Below are positions 36,660 through 46,400 of a stretch of 50,297 nucleotides of DNA, in pieces. The position numbers were made by a program, and so were the translations under genes. The stretch's first letter is position 1. Each line of letters starts with the position of its first letter. Source of the DNA: Gammaproteobacteria bacterium (lineage in GTDB: Bacteria > Pseudomonadota > Gammaproteobacteria > Xanthomonadales > Rhodanobacteraceae); the NCBI GenBank assembly GCA_021325195.1, contig JAJPHQ010000033.1, forward strand, positions 1 to 50,297, given 5' to 3'. Under the pieces are notes generated by a model that saw only the letters and a list, made by a program, of their open reading frames with translations, had not been told where the DNA came from and did not search any database.

Positions 36660-36690
36660 TTGTCGCTTTTTGCCGGTTTTCCGCTACAAT
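36660..36690 (+). promoter_or_regulatory. Putative rpsP promoter
   Basis: TTGTCG (36660-36665) and TACAAT (36685-36690), 19-base spacing, in the 112-bp ffh-rpsP gap, 67 bp before the rpsP start. It would allow ribosomal protein genes to be expressed above ffh. Confidence 0.45.
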
Positions 36691-36757
36691 CGCCCGTTTC
36701 CGCGCCCGGCGGTCGTCTCCGACCGGCCCGTGGCCGATCCTGTGGAGTCGATAGATC

Positions 36758-37018
36758 ATGGTACGTATCCGTCTTTCGCGCGCCGGCGCCAAGGGCAGGC
36801 CGTTCTACCACGTGGTGGTGACCGACCAGCGCAGTGCCCGCGACGGCCGCAACATCGAACGCCTGGGTTATTTCAATCCCGGCGCCGCGGGCGCGCATGA
36901 CAAGCGCCTGGTGCTGGACGTCGAGAAGCTGAACGCGTGGGTGGCCAAGGGCGCGCAGTGTTCGGACAAGGTCGCGGCGCTGGCGAAGGAAGCGGCGAAG
37001 CAGACGGCCGCTGCCTGA
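36758..37018 (+). CDS. rpsP: 30S ribosomal protein S16
   Basis: 86 residues, full length: [36 protein letters not shown] and an Ala/Lys C-terminal tail. GTGGAG precedes the ATG. 4 bp before rimM. Confidence 0.98.
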   Translation: MVRIRLSRAGAKGRPFYHVVVTDQRSARDGRNIERLGYFNPGAAGAHDKRLVLDVEKLNAWVAKGAQCSDKVAALAKEAAKQTAAA

Positions 37019-37022
37019 CGCG

Positions 37023-37535
37023 ATGAACGGGCGGCGCGTGCTGCTCGGACGCATCGTGGGTGTGCACGGCGTGCGCGGCGCGTTGAAGATCGAATCGTTC
37101 ACCGAGCCGCGCGAGGCGATCTTCGGTTACAGGCCGTGGCTGCTGGAACGCGATCCGGAGCGTTTCGAGCAAATCGCGGGCGCGCAGGGACACACGCAGA
37201 GCAAGGGCATCGTTGCGACGCTGCCCGGCGTGGCGGATCGCGATGCGGCAGCGGGTTTGATCGGCGCACGCATCTGGATTCCCCGCGCGGCGCTCCCGGA
37301 GCTGGAAGCCGGCGAGTTTTACCAGACGGATCTGGAAGGGCTGCAAGTGGTGAATGGGGCGGGCGAGGATCTGGGCCGCGTCAGTCATCTGTTCGACAAC
37401 GGCGCGCACGATGTGCTGGTGACCCGCGACGAAGCCGGACGCGAACGCCTGATTCCGTACGTGGTGGATGTTTACGTGAAAGCGGTCGATCTGGGTGCGG
37501 GACGCATCACGGTCGACTGGGACAAAAACGATTGA
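37023..37535 (+). CDS. rimM: Ribosome maturation factor RimM
   Basis: 170 residues: N-terminal beta-barrel ([23 protein letters not shown]), then PRC-barrel domain ([15 protein letters not shown] ... [28 protein letters not shown]). Helps 16S rRNA 3'-domain maturation with S19. 4 bp after rpsP, 20 bp before trmD. Confidence 0.97.
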   Translation: MNGRRVLLGRIVGVHGVRGALKIESFTEPREAIFGYRPWLLERDPERFEQIAGAQGHTQSKGIVATLPGVADRDAAAGLIGARIWIPRAALPELEAGEFYQTDLEGLQVVNGAGEDLGRVSHLFDNGAHDVLVTRDEAGRERLIPYVVDVYVKAVDLGAGRITVDWDKND

Positions 37536-37555
37536 AGCAGGGACGATTGAGTGCG

Positions 37556-38299
37556 ATGCGCATCGACATCGTCACCCTGTTCCCTGAATTCGTGCGGCAA
37601 TGCGCCGGATTCGGCGTGATCGGACGCGCGGTGGAGCGCGGCCTGCTGCAGGTGGAGGCGTGGAATCCGCGCGACCACGCCGAGGGCGGTTACCGCCGGG
37701 TCGATGACACCGCCTGCGGCGGCGGCCCCGGGATGGTGATGATGCTCGAGCCGCTGCGGAAGACGCTGGCGGCGGTGCGCAAGGCGGCGGCGCAACCGGC
37801 GCCGGTGATTTACCTGAGTCCGCAGGGACAGCGGCTCGTGCAGGACAAGGTGCGGGAACTGGCAAGGCTGCCGCGGATGATCCTGCTGTGCGGGCGCTAC
37901 GAAGGAATCGACGAGCGCCTGATCGAACACGAGGTCGACGAGGAACTGTCGATCGGCGATTACGTGCTGTCGGGCGGGGAACTGGCCGCGGCGGTCGTGA
38001 TCGATGCGGTCGGCAGGTTGCAGGAAGGCGCGCTGGGTGACGCGCAATCCGCCGAGCAGGATTCGTTTTCGGACGGCCTGCTGGATTGCCCGCACTACAC
38101 GCGGCCGGTCAGCCATGAATTGGGCGACGTGCCGGCGGTGCTGCTTTCGGGAGACCACGCGGCGATCGGCCGCTGGCGCCGCAAGCAGGCACTGGGCCGG
38201 ACGTGGCTGAGAAGGCCCGATTTGCTGCAGAATCTGGCGCTGGACGACGAGTCGCGCAGGCTGCTGGAAGAATTCAAACGCGAGCACGGCTCGCGATGA
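37556..38299 (+). CDS. trmD: tRNA (guanine-N1)-methyltransferase TrmD
   Basis: 247 residues from ATG 37556, SPOUT family: [54 protein letters not shown], and the trefoil-knot SAM site [23 protein letters not shown]. Makes m1G37 next to the anticodon and prevents +1 frameshifting. The frame is open upstream of the start but overlaps rimM out of phase. Confidence 0.98.
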   Translation: MRIDIVTLFPEFVRQCAGFGVIGRAVERGLLQVEAWNPRDHAEGGYRRVDDTACGGGPGMVMMLEPLRKTLAAVRKAAAQPAPVIYLSPQGQRLVQDKVRELARLPRMILLCGRYEGIDERLIEHEVDEELSIGDYVLSGGELAAAVVIDAVGRLQEGALGDAQSAEQDSFSDGLLDCPHYTRPVSHELGDVPAVLLSGDHAAIGRWRRKQALGRTWLRRPDLLQNLALDDESRRLLEEFKREHGSR

Positions 38300-38324
38300 C
38301 GGATCACGAAGCCAATTGAAAGGC

Positions 38325-38347
38325 GCGGTCACGGATGACCGCTTTTT
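38325..38347 (+). terminator. Intrinsic terminator/attenuator between trmD and rplS
   Basis: GCGGTCA (38325-38331), loop CGGA, TGACCGC (38336-38342), then five T: a textbook rho-independent terminator inside the rpsP-rimM-trmD-rplS series. A second hairpin CCTCGC-N6-GCGAGG (38351-38368) follows and then rplS. rplS must have its own promoter, or read-through here must be regulated. Confidence 0.8.
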
Positions 38348-38394
38348 GATCCTCGCGATCGGGCGAGGGTCGCAAAAACCGAGAGATAGCCGCC

Positions 38395-38769
38395 ATGAAC
38401 AAGATCATCCAACAATTCGAAGCCGCGCAGATGCAGCGCAAGCTGCCGGAGTTCGCGCCCGGCGACACCGTGGTCGTCAACGTCAAGGTGAAGGAAGGCA
38501 ACCGCGAGCGGGTACAGGCGTTCGAGGGCGTGGTGATCGCGCGCCGCAACCGCGGCCTGCATTCGGCCTTCACGGTCCGCAAGATGTCGCACGGCACCGG
38601 CGTCGAGCGCGTGTTCCAGGCGTTCAGTCCGGCGATCGACTCGATCGAGGTCAAGCGCAAGGGCAAGGTGCGCGGCGCCAAGCTGTACTACCTGCGCGGC
38701 CTGGAAGGCAAGGCGGCCCGCATCCGCGAAGACGTCGCCGCGCGCGGCAACGACGCAGAATCCGGCTGA
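38395..38769 (+). CDS. rplS: 50S ribosomal protein L19
   Basis: 124 residues: [72 protein letters not shown] and [16 protein letters not shown]. Sits at the 30S-50S interface. Separated from trmD by 95 bp holding a terminator. Confidence 0.98.
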   Translation: MNKIIQQFEAAQMQRKLPEFAPGDTVVVNVKVKEGNRERVQAFEGVVIARRNRGLHSAFTVRKMSHGTGVERVFQAFSPAIDSIEVKRKGKVRGAKLYYLRGLEGKAARIREDVAARGNDAESG

Positions 38770-38862
38770 TTCCGGCACGCCGGATCGGACCGCGTGGGGC
38801 GTCCGCGCGGGCTGTGCGGGCGCGCGGCGGCCCCGCACCGGCGCGCGATCGCACGCACTCGA

Positions 38863-41800
38863 TCAGTCGGGCCTGACCGGCATGCGATCGCCTGCCTGCA
38901 CGGTCTCCGTGCCGTCGCTCCTGTCGCCCAGCAGTCTGCGCATCACCACGTAGAACACCGGCACCAGCAGCACGCCCAGCGCGGTGGCGCCCAGCATGCC
39001 GCCGATCACGCCGGTGCCGATCGCGTGCCGGCTGTTGGCGCCCGCACCGGTCGAGACGGCCAGGGGCAGCACGCCCAGGATGAAGGCGATCGAGGTCATC
39101 AGGATCGGCCGCAAACGGATCCTGCAGGCTTCCAGCGTGGCCTTGATCAGGCCCATGCCCTGCTTCTGCATGTCCACCGCGAACGCCACGATCAGGATCG
39201 CGTTCTTGGCCGACAGGCCGATGATCGCGATCAGGCCGATCTTGAAATACACGTCGTCCTGCAACCCGCGCACGAAGGTGAGCAGGGACGCACCCAGCAC
39301 GCCCAGCGGCACCACCAGCAGCACCGCCACCGGAATCGACCAGCTTTCGTACAGCGCGGCCAGGCACAGGAACACCACCACGATGGAAAGGCCGAACAAC
39401 ATCGGGGCCTGCGCGCCGGAAAGGATTTCCTGGTACGACTGGCCCGACCATTCGTAGCCGATGCCGCCGGGCAGGTACTTGGCAACCAGTTCTTCCATCG
39501 CCTTGATGGCGTCGCCGGAGCTGTAGCCCGGACCCGGCGTGCCGGTGAGCGCGATCGAACCGAAGCCGTTGTAGCGGTCCAGTTCGGGCGGGGCCAGCGT
39601 CCAGCGGGTGGATACCACGGTGGACAACGGCACCATCGCGCCGGCGGACGAGAGCGTGTAGAAGTCGCCGATGTCGGACGGGTCCATCCGGAACGGTGCA
39701 TCGGCCTGCAACATCACGCGCAGCACGCGGCCCTGGTAGTAGAAGTCGTTGACGTAATCGGGCGACAGCATCAACTGGATCGCGTTGTACACGTCGTTGA
39801 CGGACAGCCCCATCGACTGCGCCTGCACGCGATCGACCTTCATTTCCAGCGTGGGTGCGTCTTCCAGCCCGTTGGTGCGCACGTCCCGCAGGCGCTTGTC
39901 CTTCGCCGCTTCGGCGATCAGCCTGTCGCGCGCGGCCACCAGCGCCTCGTGGCCGAGGCCGGCACGGTCCTCCAGCCGGAAGTCGAAACCGGCGAACTGG
40001 CCGAGACCGCGGATCACCGGACGGTTGAGCGCGACGACCTGCGCATCGCGGATGTTCGCGAACTGCCGGTTGAGGCTGTCGATGATCTCGTCGGCGGTGT
40101 GCGGGCGTTCGCTCCAGTCCTTCAGGTGCACGAACGCCATGCCCTCGTTGTCGCCGCTGCCGAGGAAACTGAAGCCGCCCACGGTGAACGCATTGCCCGT
40201 GTCGGGATCCGCCAGCACGATCTTCTCGACCTGGCGTATCACGGCGCTGGTGCGATCCAGCGTGGCGCCGGGCGGCAGCTCGACGGTGACGAAGACCTCG
40301 CCCTGGTCCTCTTCCGGCACGAAGCTGGAGGGCAGCTGCCACAGGAGAACCAGCGCCACCAGCACCGCGGCGGCGTAGCCGGCCATCCAGCGCGGCGTAT
40401 GGCGCAGGGACTTGTTGAGGCGCGCCAGGTAATGCCGCGTCATGCTCTCGTAGCCGTTGTTGAAGGCGCGCAGGAAGCGGTTGGTGTGCTCGTGCTCGGG
40501 GCGCAGGATGCTGGCGCACAGCGCCGGCGTGAACGACAGCGCCATCAGCGCCGACAGCACCATCGACACCGCGATGGTGACCGCGAACTGGCGGTAGATC
40601 GCGCCCACGCTGCCCGGCATCAGCGCGGCGGGCACGAACACCGAGGCCAGCACCGTGGTCACCGCGATCACCGCGCCGGTGATCTGGGTCATGCCCTTGC
40701 GCGTGGCTTCCTTGGGCGGCAGGCCTTCCTCGCGCATGATGCGCTCGACGTTCTCCACCACCACGATCGCGTCATCGACCACGATGCCGATCGCCAGCAC
40801 CAGCCCGAACAGGCTGAGCACGTTGATCGAGAAACCGAAGGCGTACATGCCGATGAAGGCCCCGGTCAGCGCCACCGGCACCACCAGCGTCGGGATCAGC
40901 GTGGCGCGCAGGTTCTGCAGGAACAGCAGCATCACGATGAACACCAGCACGATCGCCTCGCCCAGCGTCTTCACCACCTCGCTGATGGAAACCTTGACGA
41001 AGCCGGTGGTGTCCACCGGGATCGACCAGACCACGCCCGGCGGGAAGTTCTTCGCGAGCTGCTCCATCTTCGTCTTGACGGCGTCGGCAACGGTCAGCGC
41101 GTTCGCGCCCGGCAGCAATGAAATGCCAAACGCGGCCACCGGCTTGCCGTCCAGGCGCGAGAAATTGCCGTAGCTGTAGGAGCCCATCTCGACGCGCGCC
41201 ACGTCGCCCAGCCGCACGGTGGTGCCGTCGGGATTGGCGCGCAAGATGATGCTGCGGAACTGCTCGGGCGTGCTGAAACTGGATTCCGCCGAGACCGTGG
41301 CGGTGAGGCCCTGGCCCGGCACGCTCGGTTGCGCGCCGACCGTGCCCGCCGCGAACATCACGTTCTGCGCGCGCACCGCGTTCACCACGTCGCTGGCGGT
41401 GAGCCCGTAGCCTTCCAGCTTGAGCGGGTTCAGCCAGATCCGCATCGCGAACTCGGAACCGAACTGGTTGACCGAACCGACACCATCGAGTCGCGAAATC
41501 GGGTCGATCAGTTGCGAGGCGATCAGGTTGTTGAGCGCCGCGGTATCCATGCCGCCGGATTTCGACTGCAGCGCGATGATCTCGAGGAAGCCGGTGTTGG
41601 ACTTGCGCACGGTGACGCCGAGGCTGTTCACCTCGGCCGGCAGGCGCGGTTCGGCAGCGGCCACCGCGTTCTGGGTCTGCACCGCGGCGGTGTCGAGGTT
41701 GGTGCCGTTGGTGAAGTACAGCGTGATGTTGGCCGAACCAGTGGAGCTGGATGACGAGGTGAAATACAGCAGGTTGTCGATGCCGGACAGGTTCTGCTCG

Positions 41801-41994
41801 ATCACCTGCGTGACCGTGCTCTGGATCACCTGCGCGTTGGCGCCGGGATAGTTCGCGCGGATCTGCACGCTGGGCGGCGCGATCGGCGGATAGGCCTCGA
41901 TCGGCAGGTTGAGGATCGCGATGGTGCCGCCCAGGGTGATCAGGATCGCGATCACCCACGCGAATACCGGACGGTCGATGAAGAATTGCGGCAT
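38863..41994 (-). CDS. RND multidrug efflux inner-membrane pump (AcrB/MexB type)
   Basis: 1043 residues, hydrophobe/amphiphile efflux-1 family. N-terminus PQFFIDRPVFAWVIAILITLGGTIAILNLPIEAYP. Proton-relay Asp pair in GIVVDDAIVVVENVERIM, Lys in IGLSAKNAILIVAFAVDMQ, and two large periplasmic loops. Drug/proton antiporter that works as a trimer with a periplasmic adaptor and TolC-like channel. The adaptor is encoded upstream on the same strand (132-bp gap); no channel gene follows, since rplS converges on it. Confidence 0.96.
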   Translation of the reverse strand: MPQFFIDRPVFAWVIAILITLGGTIAILNLPIEAYPPIAPPSVQIRANYPGANAQVIQSTVTQVIEQNLSGIDNLLYFTSSSSSTGSANITLYFTNGTNLDTAAVQTQNAVAAAEPRLPAEVNSLGVTVRKSNTGFLEIIALQSKSGGMDTAALNNLIASQLIDPISRLDGVGSVNQFGSEFAMRIWLNPLKLEGYGLTASDVVNAVRAQNVMFAAGTVGAQPSVPGQGLTATVSAESSFSTPEQFRSIILRANPDGTTVRLGDVARVEMGSYSYGNFSRLDGKPVAAFGISLLPGANALTVADAVKTKMEQLAKNFPPGVVWSIPVDTTGFVKVSISEVVKTLGEAIVLVFIVMLLFLQNLRATLIPTLVVPVALTGAFIGMYAFGFSINVLSLFGLVLAIGIVVDDAIVVVENVERIMREEGLPPKEATRKGMTQITGAVIAVTTVLASVFVPAALMPGSVGAIYRQFAVTIAVSMVLSALMALSFTPALCASILRPEHEHTNRFLRAFNNGYESMTRHYLARLNKSLRHTPRWMAGYAAAVLVALVLLWQLPSSFVPEEDQGEVFVTVELPPGATLDRTSAVIRQVEKIVLADPDTGNAFTVGGFSFLGSGDNEGMAFVHLKDWSERPHTADEIIDSLNRQFANIRDAQVVALNRPVIRGLGQFAGFDFRLEDRAGLGHEALVAARDRLIAEAAKDKRLRDVRTNGLEDAPTLEMKVDRVQAQSMGLSVNDVYNAIQLMLSPDYVNDFYYQGRVLRVMLQADAPFRMDPSDIGDFYTLSSAGAMVPLSTVVSTRWTLAPPELDRYNGFGSIALTGTPGPGYSSGDAIKAMEELVAKYLPGGIGYEWSGQSYQEILSGAQAPMLFGLSIVVVFLCLAALYESWSIPVAVLLVVPLGVLGASLLTFVRGLQDDVYFKIGLIAIIGLSAKNAILIVAFAVDMQKQGMGLIKATLEACRIRLRPILMTSIAFILGVLPLAVSTGAGANSRHAIGTGVIGGMLGATALGVLLVPVFYVVMRRLLGDRSDGTETVQAGDRMPVRPD

Positions 41995-42126
41995 GGGCTT
42001 GGGTCGCTGCCTGGGGTCACTCCCGTTCGTCCCGGGCGCGAAGCGCCGAAGCCGAAGGGCAGGTTGTCAGTGTCTCGATTTCGCGTGCCGCGCAAGCCGC
42101 GCCCGGCACGAACGGATCATTGTCGG

Positions 42127-43293
42127 TTACCGTGCCGGACTCGCCGCCGCCGGCGCATCCGCGTCCGGCGTGTATGCCAGGGCCTTGACCTTCGTGCCGG
42201 CCTGGACCTTCTGCACGCCGGACACGATCACCCGGTCGCCGTCGGCGAGACCGCCTTCGATCACCCAGTCGGAACCGCGCTGGCCGTCCAGCGCGACCCG
42301 CTTCACCACCACCTTGTCGTCACCGGGATCGACCACGTACACGTAGGCGCCTTGTGAGTCGCGCAGCACCGCGGCTTGCGGCACGAGGAAGGCATGGTGG
42401 CGCATGCCCAGCGTCAGCCTGATCGTCACGAACATGCCGGGCAGGAGGCTGCGATCGGGATTGGGCACGATCGCGCGCAGCGACACCGCGCCGGTCTGCG
42501 GATCGACCGCCATGTCGCGGAAGTCGAGCGTGCCGGTGTGCGGATACACGCTGCCGTCGGGCAGCACGATCTGCACCTGCGCCTTGTTGGGCGCGGTCAG
42601 CTTGAGGTCGCCCGATTCTTCCGCCTTGCGCAGCATCTCCACTTCCGCCATCGGTTCGCTGAAGTTGGCGTAGATCGGGTCGATGACCTGCACGGTGGTG
42701 AGCGGATTGGTGTCGGTGGGCGTCACCAGCGCGCCCTGCGTGACGTTGGCCATCCCGGCGCGTCCGCTGATCGGCGCGGTGACGGTGGCGTAGCCGAGGT
42801 TGATCCTCGCGTTCTGGACGTCTCCCTGCGCGGCCCTGACCGCAGCCTCCGCCTGTTTCGCGGCGGCCACCGCGTCGTCCACGTCCTGTCTTGCGACCAC
42901 GCCGCGCCTGCCCAGTTCCTGCATCCTGCGCGCCTTCAGTTCGGCGTCTTCGGCGTTGGCCTCGGCCTGCGCGAGCTGGCCTTCCGCCGTGCGCAGGCTG
43001 GCCTCCAGCGGCGCCGGGTCGATCCGGAACAGCACGTCGCCGGCCTTGACGTCGGTGCCCTCGGTATAGACGCGCCGCAACACGATGCCGGTCACCCGCG
43101 CGCGCACCTGCGCGGTCAGCGTGGCCGCGAGGCGGCCGGGATAGTCGCGCGTGAGCGGCACGCTGGTCGCGTGCACCGTCAGCACGCCGACTTCCGGCGG
43201 AGCGGGCGGCGCAGGCGGCCGGCCGCGACCGCAGCCCGCGAGCAGCGCCAGCAGGCTGCAGACGGCGGCGGCACGAAAGAGGGTTCGCAGCAT
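42127..43293 (-). CDS. RND periplasmic adaptor (AcrA/MexA type) lipoprotein
   Basis: 388 residues from ATG 43293. Lipoprotein signal with lipobox LLAGC (C21). Barrel-sandwich and alpha-hairpin domains: VLTVHATSVPLTRDYPGRLAATLTAQVRARVTGIV, EGTDVKAGDVLFRIDPAPLEASL, helical hairpin rich in Ala/Glu, then GYATVTAPISGRAGMANVTQGALVTP. Links the pump to the outer-membrane channel. No TetR regulator is adjacent; the divergent neighbour is the glutamate dehydrogenase gene. Confidence 0.95.
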   Translation of the reverse strand: MLRTLFRAAAVCSLLALLAGCGRGRPPAPPAPPEVGVLTVHATSVPLTRDYPGRLAATLTAQVRARVTGIVLRRVYTEGTDVKAGDVLFRIDPAPLEASLRTAEGQLAQAEANAEDAELKARRMQELGRRGVVARQDVDDAVAAAKQAEAAVRAAQGDVQNARINLGYATVTAPISGRAGMANVTQGALVTPTDTNPLTTVQVIDPIYANFSEPMAEVEMLRKAEESGDLKLTAPNKAQVQIVLPDGSVYPHTGTLDFRDMAVDPQTGAVSLRAIVPNPDRSLLPGMFVTIRLTLGMRHHAFLVPQAAVLRDSQGAYVYVVDPGDDKVVVKRVALDGQRGSDWVIEGGLADGDRVIVSGVQKVQAGTKVKALAYTPDADAPAAASPAR

Positions 43294-43482
43294 GGATGGA
43301 CCGGGCGTTCTGCCTGAACGCGCCATTCTCGCCGAAATGGCGCCGGCGTTTGTGTCCCGCAAGTCATGCTCTGCGTGAATACGTCCCTACCGTCGGCGTC
43401 CGGCGGCACCGTTCAAGCTGGAACGCCCGCGTGGCCCGGCGCTATCATGCGCGGTCTATCTCCCCCCTCGATCCATTCCGCC

Positions 43483-46400
43483 ATGAATGCTCTGCGTGCC
43501 CCCGCCGGGGGTGTCGATGCCGCCGCCATCGCGGCGCTGGTCCGCAGCAAGGTTCCTTCCGATCAAACGAAGCTCGCCGAAGCCTTCACCGTCCTCGAGT
43601 GCAACGAACTGGGCGCCGAGGAACTGGCGAAGCGCAGCCCGGAAACCTGGGCCGGCCTGATCGCCGACCTGTTCGGCTGGTTCCGGCAGCGCGAAGCGGG
43701 ACGCGCGAATGTCCGCGCCTTCAATCCGGACCGGGAGCGCAACGGCTGGACCTGCGCGCATTCGGTGATCGAGGTCGTCAGCGACGATATGCCGTTCCTG
43801 GTCGATACGCTGGAAATGGCGATTGCCGACGCGGGCTTGCGCCTGCACCGGCTGGTCCATCCGATCCTGGACGTGGCGCGTGACGCGCGCGGCAATGTGC
43901 TGACGATCGGCAACGCCGATGACGGCATCGCGATGGAATCGGTGATGCACGCCGAGATCGACCGCGTGGACGAGGCCACGCTGCACAAGCTGCAGGCCGC
44001 GATCGAGACCGGTTTCGGCGACGTGCGCGCCGCGGTCGGCGACTGGAGGGCGATGCACGACAGGATGCTGGCGATCGCCGACGAACTGCCGTCGCGCAGG
44101 ACGCCGTTCACCGCCGAGGAGATCGCGGAAGGCCAGGCGTTCCTGCGCTGGGCCGCCGACAACCATTTCACCTTCCTTGGCTACCGCGAATACGACGTGG
44201 TGGCCGAGGGCGGCGACGAAGTGCTGAAGGCCCGGCCCGATTCCGGGCTGGGCGTGCTGCGCAGCGTGGATCTCGCGGTCGCGCCGCGTTCGACCAAGAG
44301 CCTGGTCGCCAGCCGGCTGCCGCAGTCCGGCTCGATGGACGCGATCATCCTGACCAAGACCAATGCGCGTTCGCGCGTGCACCGTCCCGGTTACATGGAC
44401 TACATCGGCGTGCTCAGCTTCGACGACAAGGGCAAGCCGGTCGGCGAGCAGCGCTTCATCGGCCTGTACACCTCGACCGCGTACATGCGCCGCCCGCAGG
44501 ACGTGCCGCTGGTGCGCAGGAAGTTCGAGTCGGCGCTGGCGCGTTCGGGCCTGCGCCGCGATTCCCACTCCGGCAAGGCGTTCCGGGCGATCCTGGAAAC
44601 GCTGCCGCGCGAGGAACTGCTGCAATGCACCTCGGACGAGCTGTTCGCGCTGGCGTCCGGGATCTTCGGACTGAAGGAGCGCAATAGAGCCCGGCTGTTC
44701 GTGCGCCGCGACGCCTACGGCCGTTTCTTCTCGTGTCTGGTGTTCATCCCGCGCGACCACTACAACGCCACGGTGGGCGAGCGCGTGCAGGCGATGCTGT
44801 GCGAGGAACTGCGCGGCGTGCACGTGGACACCAACGTCACCATCGGCGATTCGCCGATGGCGCGCCTGCACGTGGTGGTGCGTCCGCGCGCGGGCGATCA
44901 TCCGGAACTGGATGTCGCCAGGCTCGAGGCAAGGCTCGCGCCGATCGTGCGCAGCTGGCACGACGACCTGCGCGACGCGCTGGTCAAGCGCCTGGGCGAG
45001 GAGCGCGGCGCGCAACTGGCCACGCGCTGGGGCCGCGCGTTCTCGCCGACGTACATCGAGAGCGCCACGCCGGCACGCGCCGCCGAGGACGTCGAGATCC
45101 TGGCCGCCATGACGGCCGCGGGCGAGGACATGCGGCTGGCGCTGCATTACTCGCTGCGCCATCCCTCCGAACTGCACTTCAAGATCTTCCGCAACGGCGA
45201 GGACATTCCGCTGTCCGACGCGCTGCCGCTGCTGGAGAACGCCGGCCTCAAGGTCGATACCGAGCAGGTGCACACGCTGGACCTGCGCGGCGCCAGGGCC
45301 TGCATCCAGGATTTCATCGTGCAGCCTGCCGCGCCGCTCAAGTTCAGGCTGGAAGACCTGCACGCGCGCTTCGAGGAAGCATTCGACGCGATCTGGCACG
45401 GCCGCGCCGAGAACGACCGCTTCAACGCGCTGGTGCTGCACGCGGGCCTTGCCTGGCGGCAGATCGCCATCCTGCGCGGCTACTGCAAGTACCAGCAGCA
45501 GATCGGCACCACGTTTTCGCAGGCGTACATGGAGGAGACGCTCAACCGCTACCCGCTGATCGCGGGCCTGCTGGTGGAGCTGTTCGAGGCCAAGTTCGAT
45601 CCCCGGCGCGAATCCGCGGACGTCACCGCGCGCAAGAAATTCGAAACGGAACTGCGTGCGCTGACGCCCGGAGACGTCGCCGATGCCCACCCGGATTTCG
45701 CCGGGAACATCGCGGCGCTGCTGGCCCGGCCGCGCGAGGAGCAGGTCGAGGGGCTGATCGGCGCGATCAAGACCCTGCTCGGGAATGTCTCCAGCCTCGA
45801 CGACGACCGCATCCTGCGCGGCTTCATGGGCCTGATCCGCGCCACGCTGCGCACCAACTATTTCCAGACGCACGACGGCCAGCCCGCCGAATACATCAGC
45901 TACAAGCTGGACTCGCACCTGGTGCCCGACGTGCCCAAGCCGGTGCCGTACCGCGAGATCTGGGTGTACTCGCCGCGCGTGGAAGGCGTGCACCTGCGTT
46001 TCGGTCCGGTCGCGCGCGGCGGCATCCGCTGGTCGGATCGCCGCGAGGATTTCCGCACCGAGGTGCTGGGCCTGGTCAAGGCGCAGATGGTGAAGTACAC
46101 CGTGATCGTGCCGGTGGGCTCCAAGGGCGGATTCTTCGTCAAGCGTCCGCCCGCGGGCGGCGACCGCGACGCGATCCAGGCCGAGGGCATCGCCTGCTAC
46201 AAGCTGTTCATCAACGGCCTGCTGGACATCACCGACAACCTCGACACCGCCGCCAACAAGGTGCTGCATCCGGCCGACGTGGTGCGTCACGACGGCGACG
46301 ATCCGTATCTGGTGGTCGCGGCCGACAAGGGCACCGCGACGTTCTCGGACATCGCCAACGGCATCTCGGTTGCGCACCGCTACTGGCTGGGCGATGCGTT

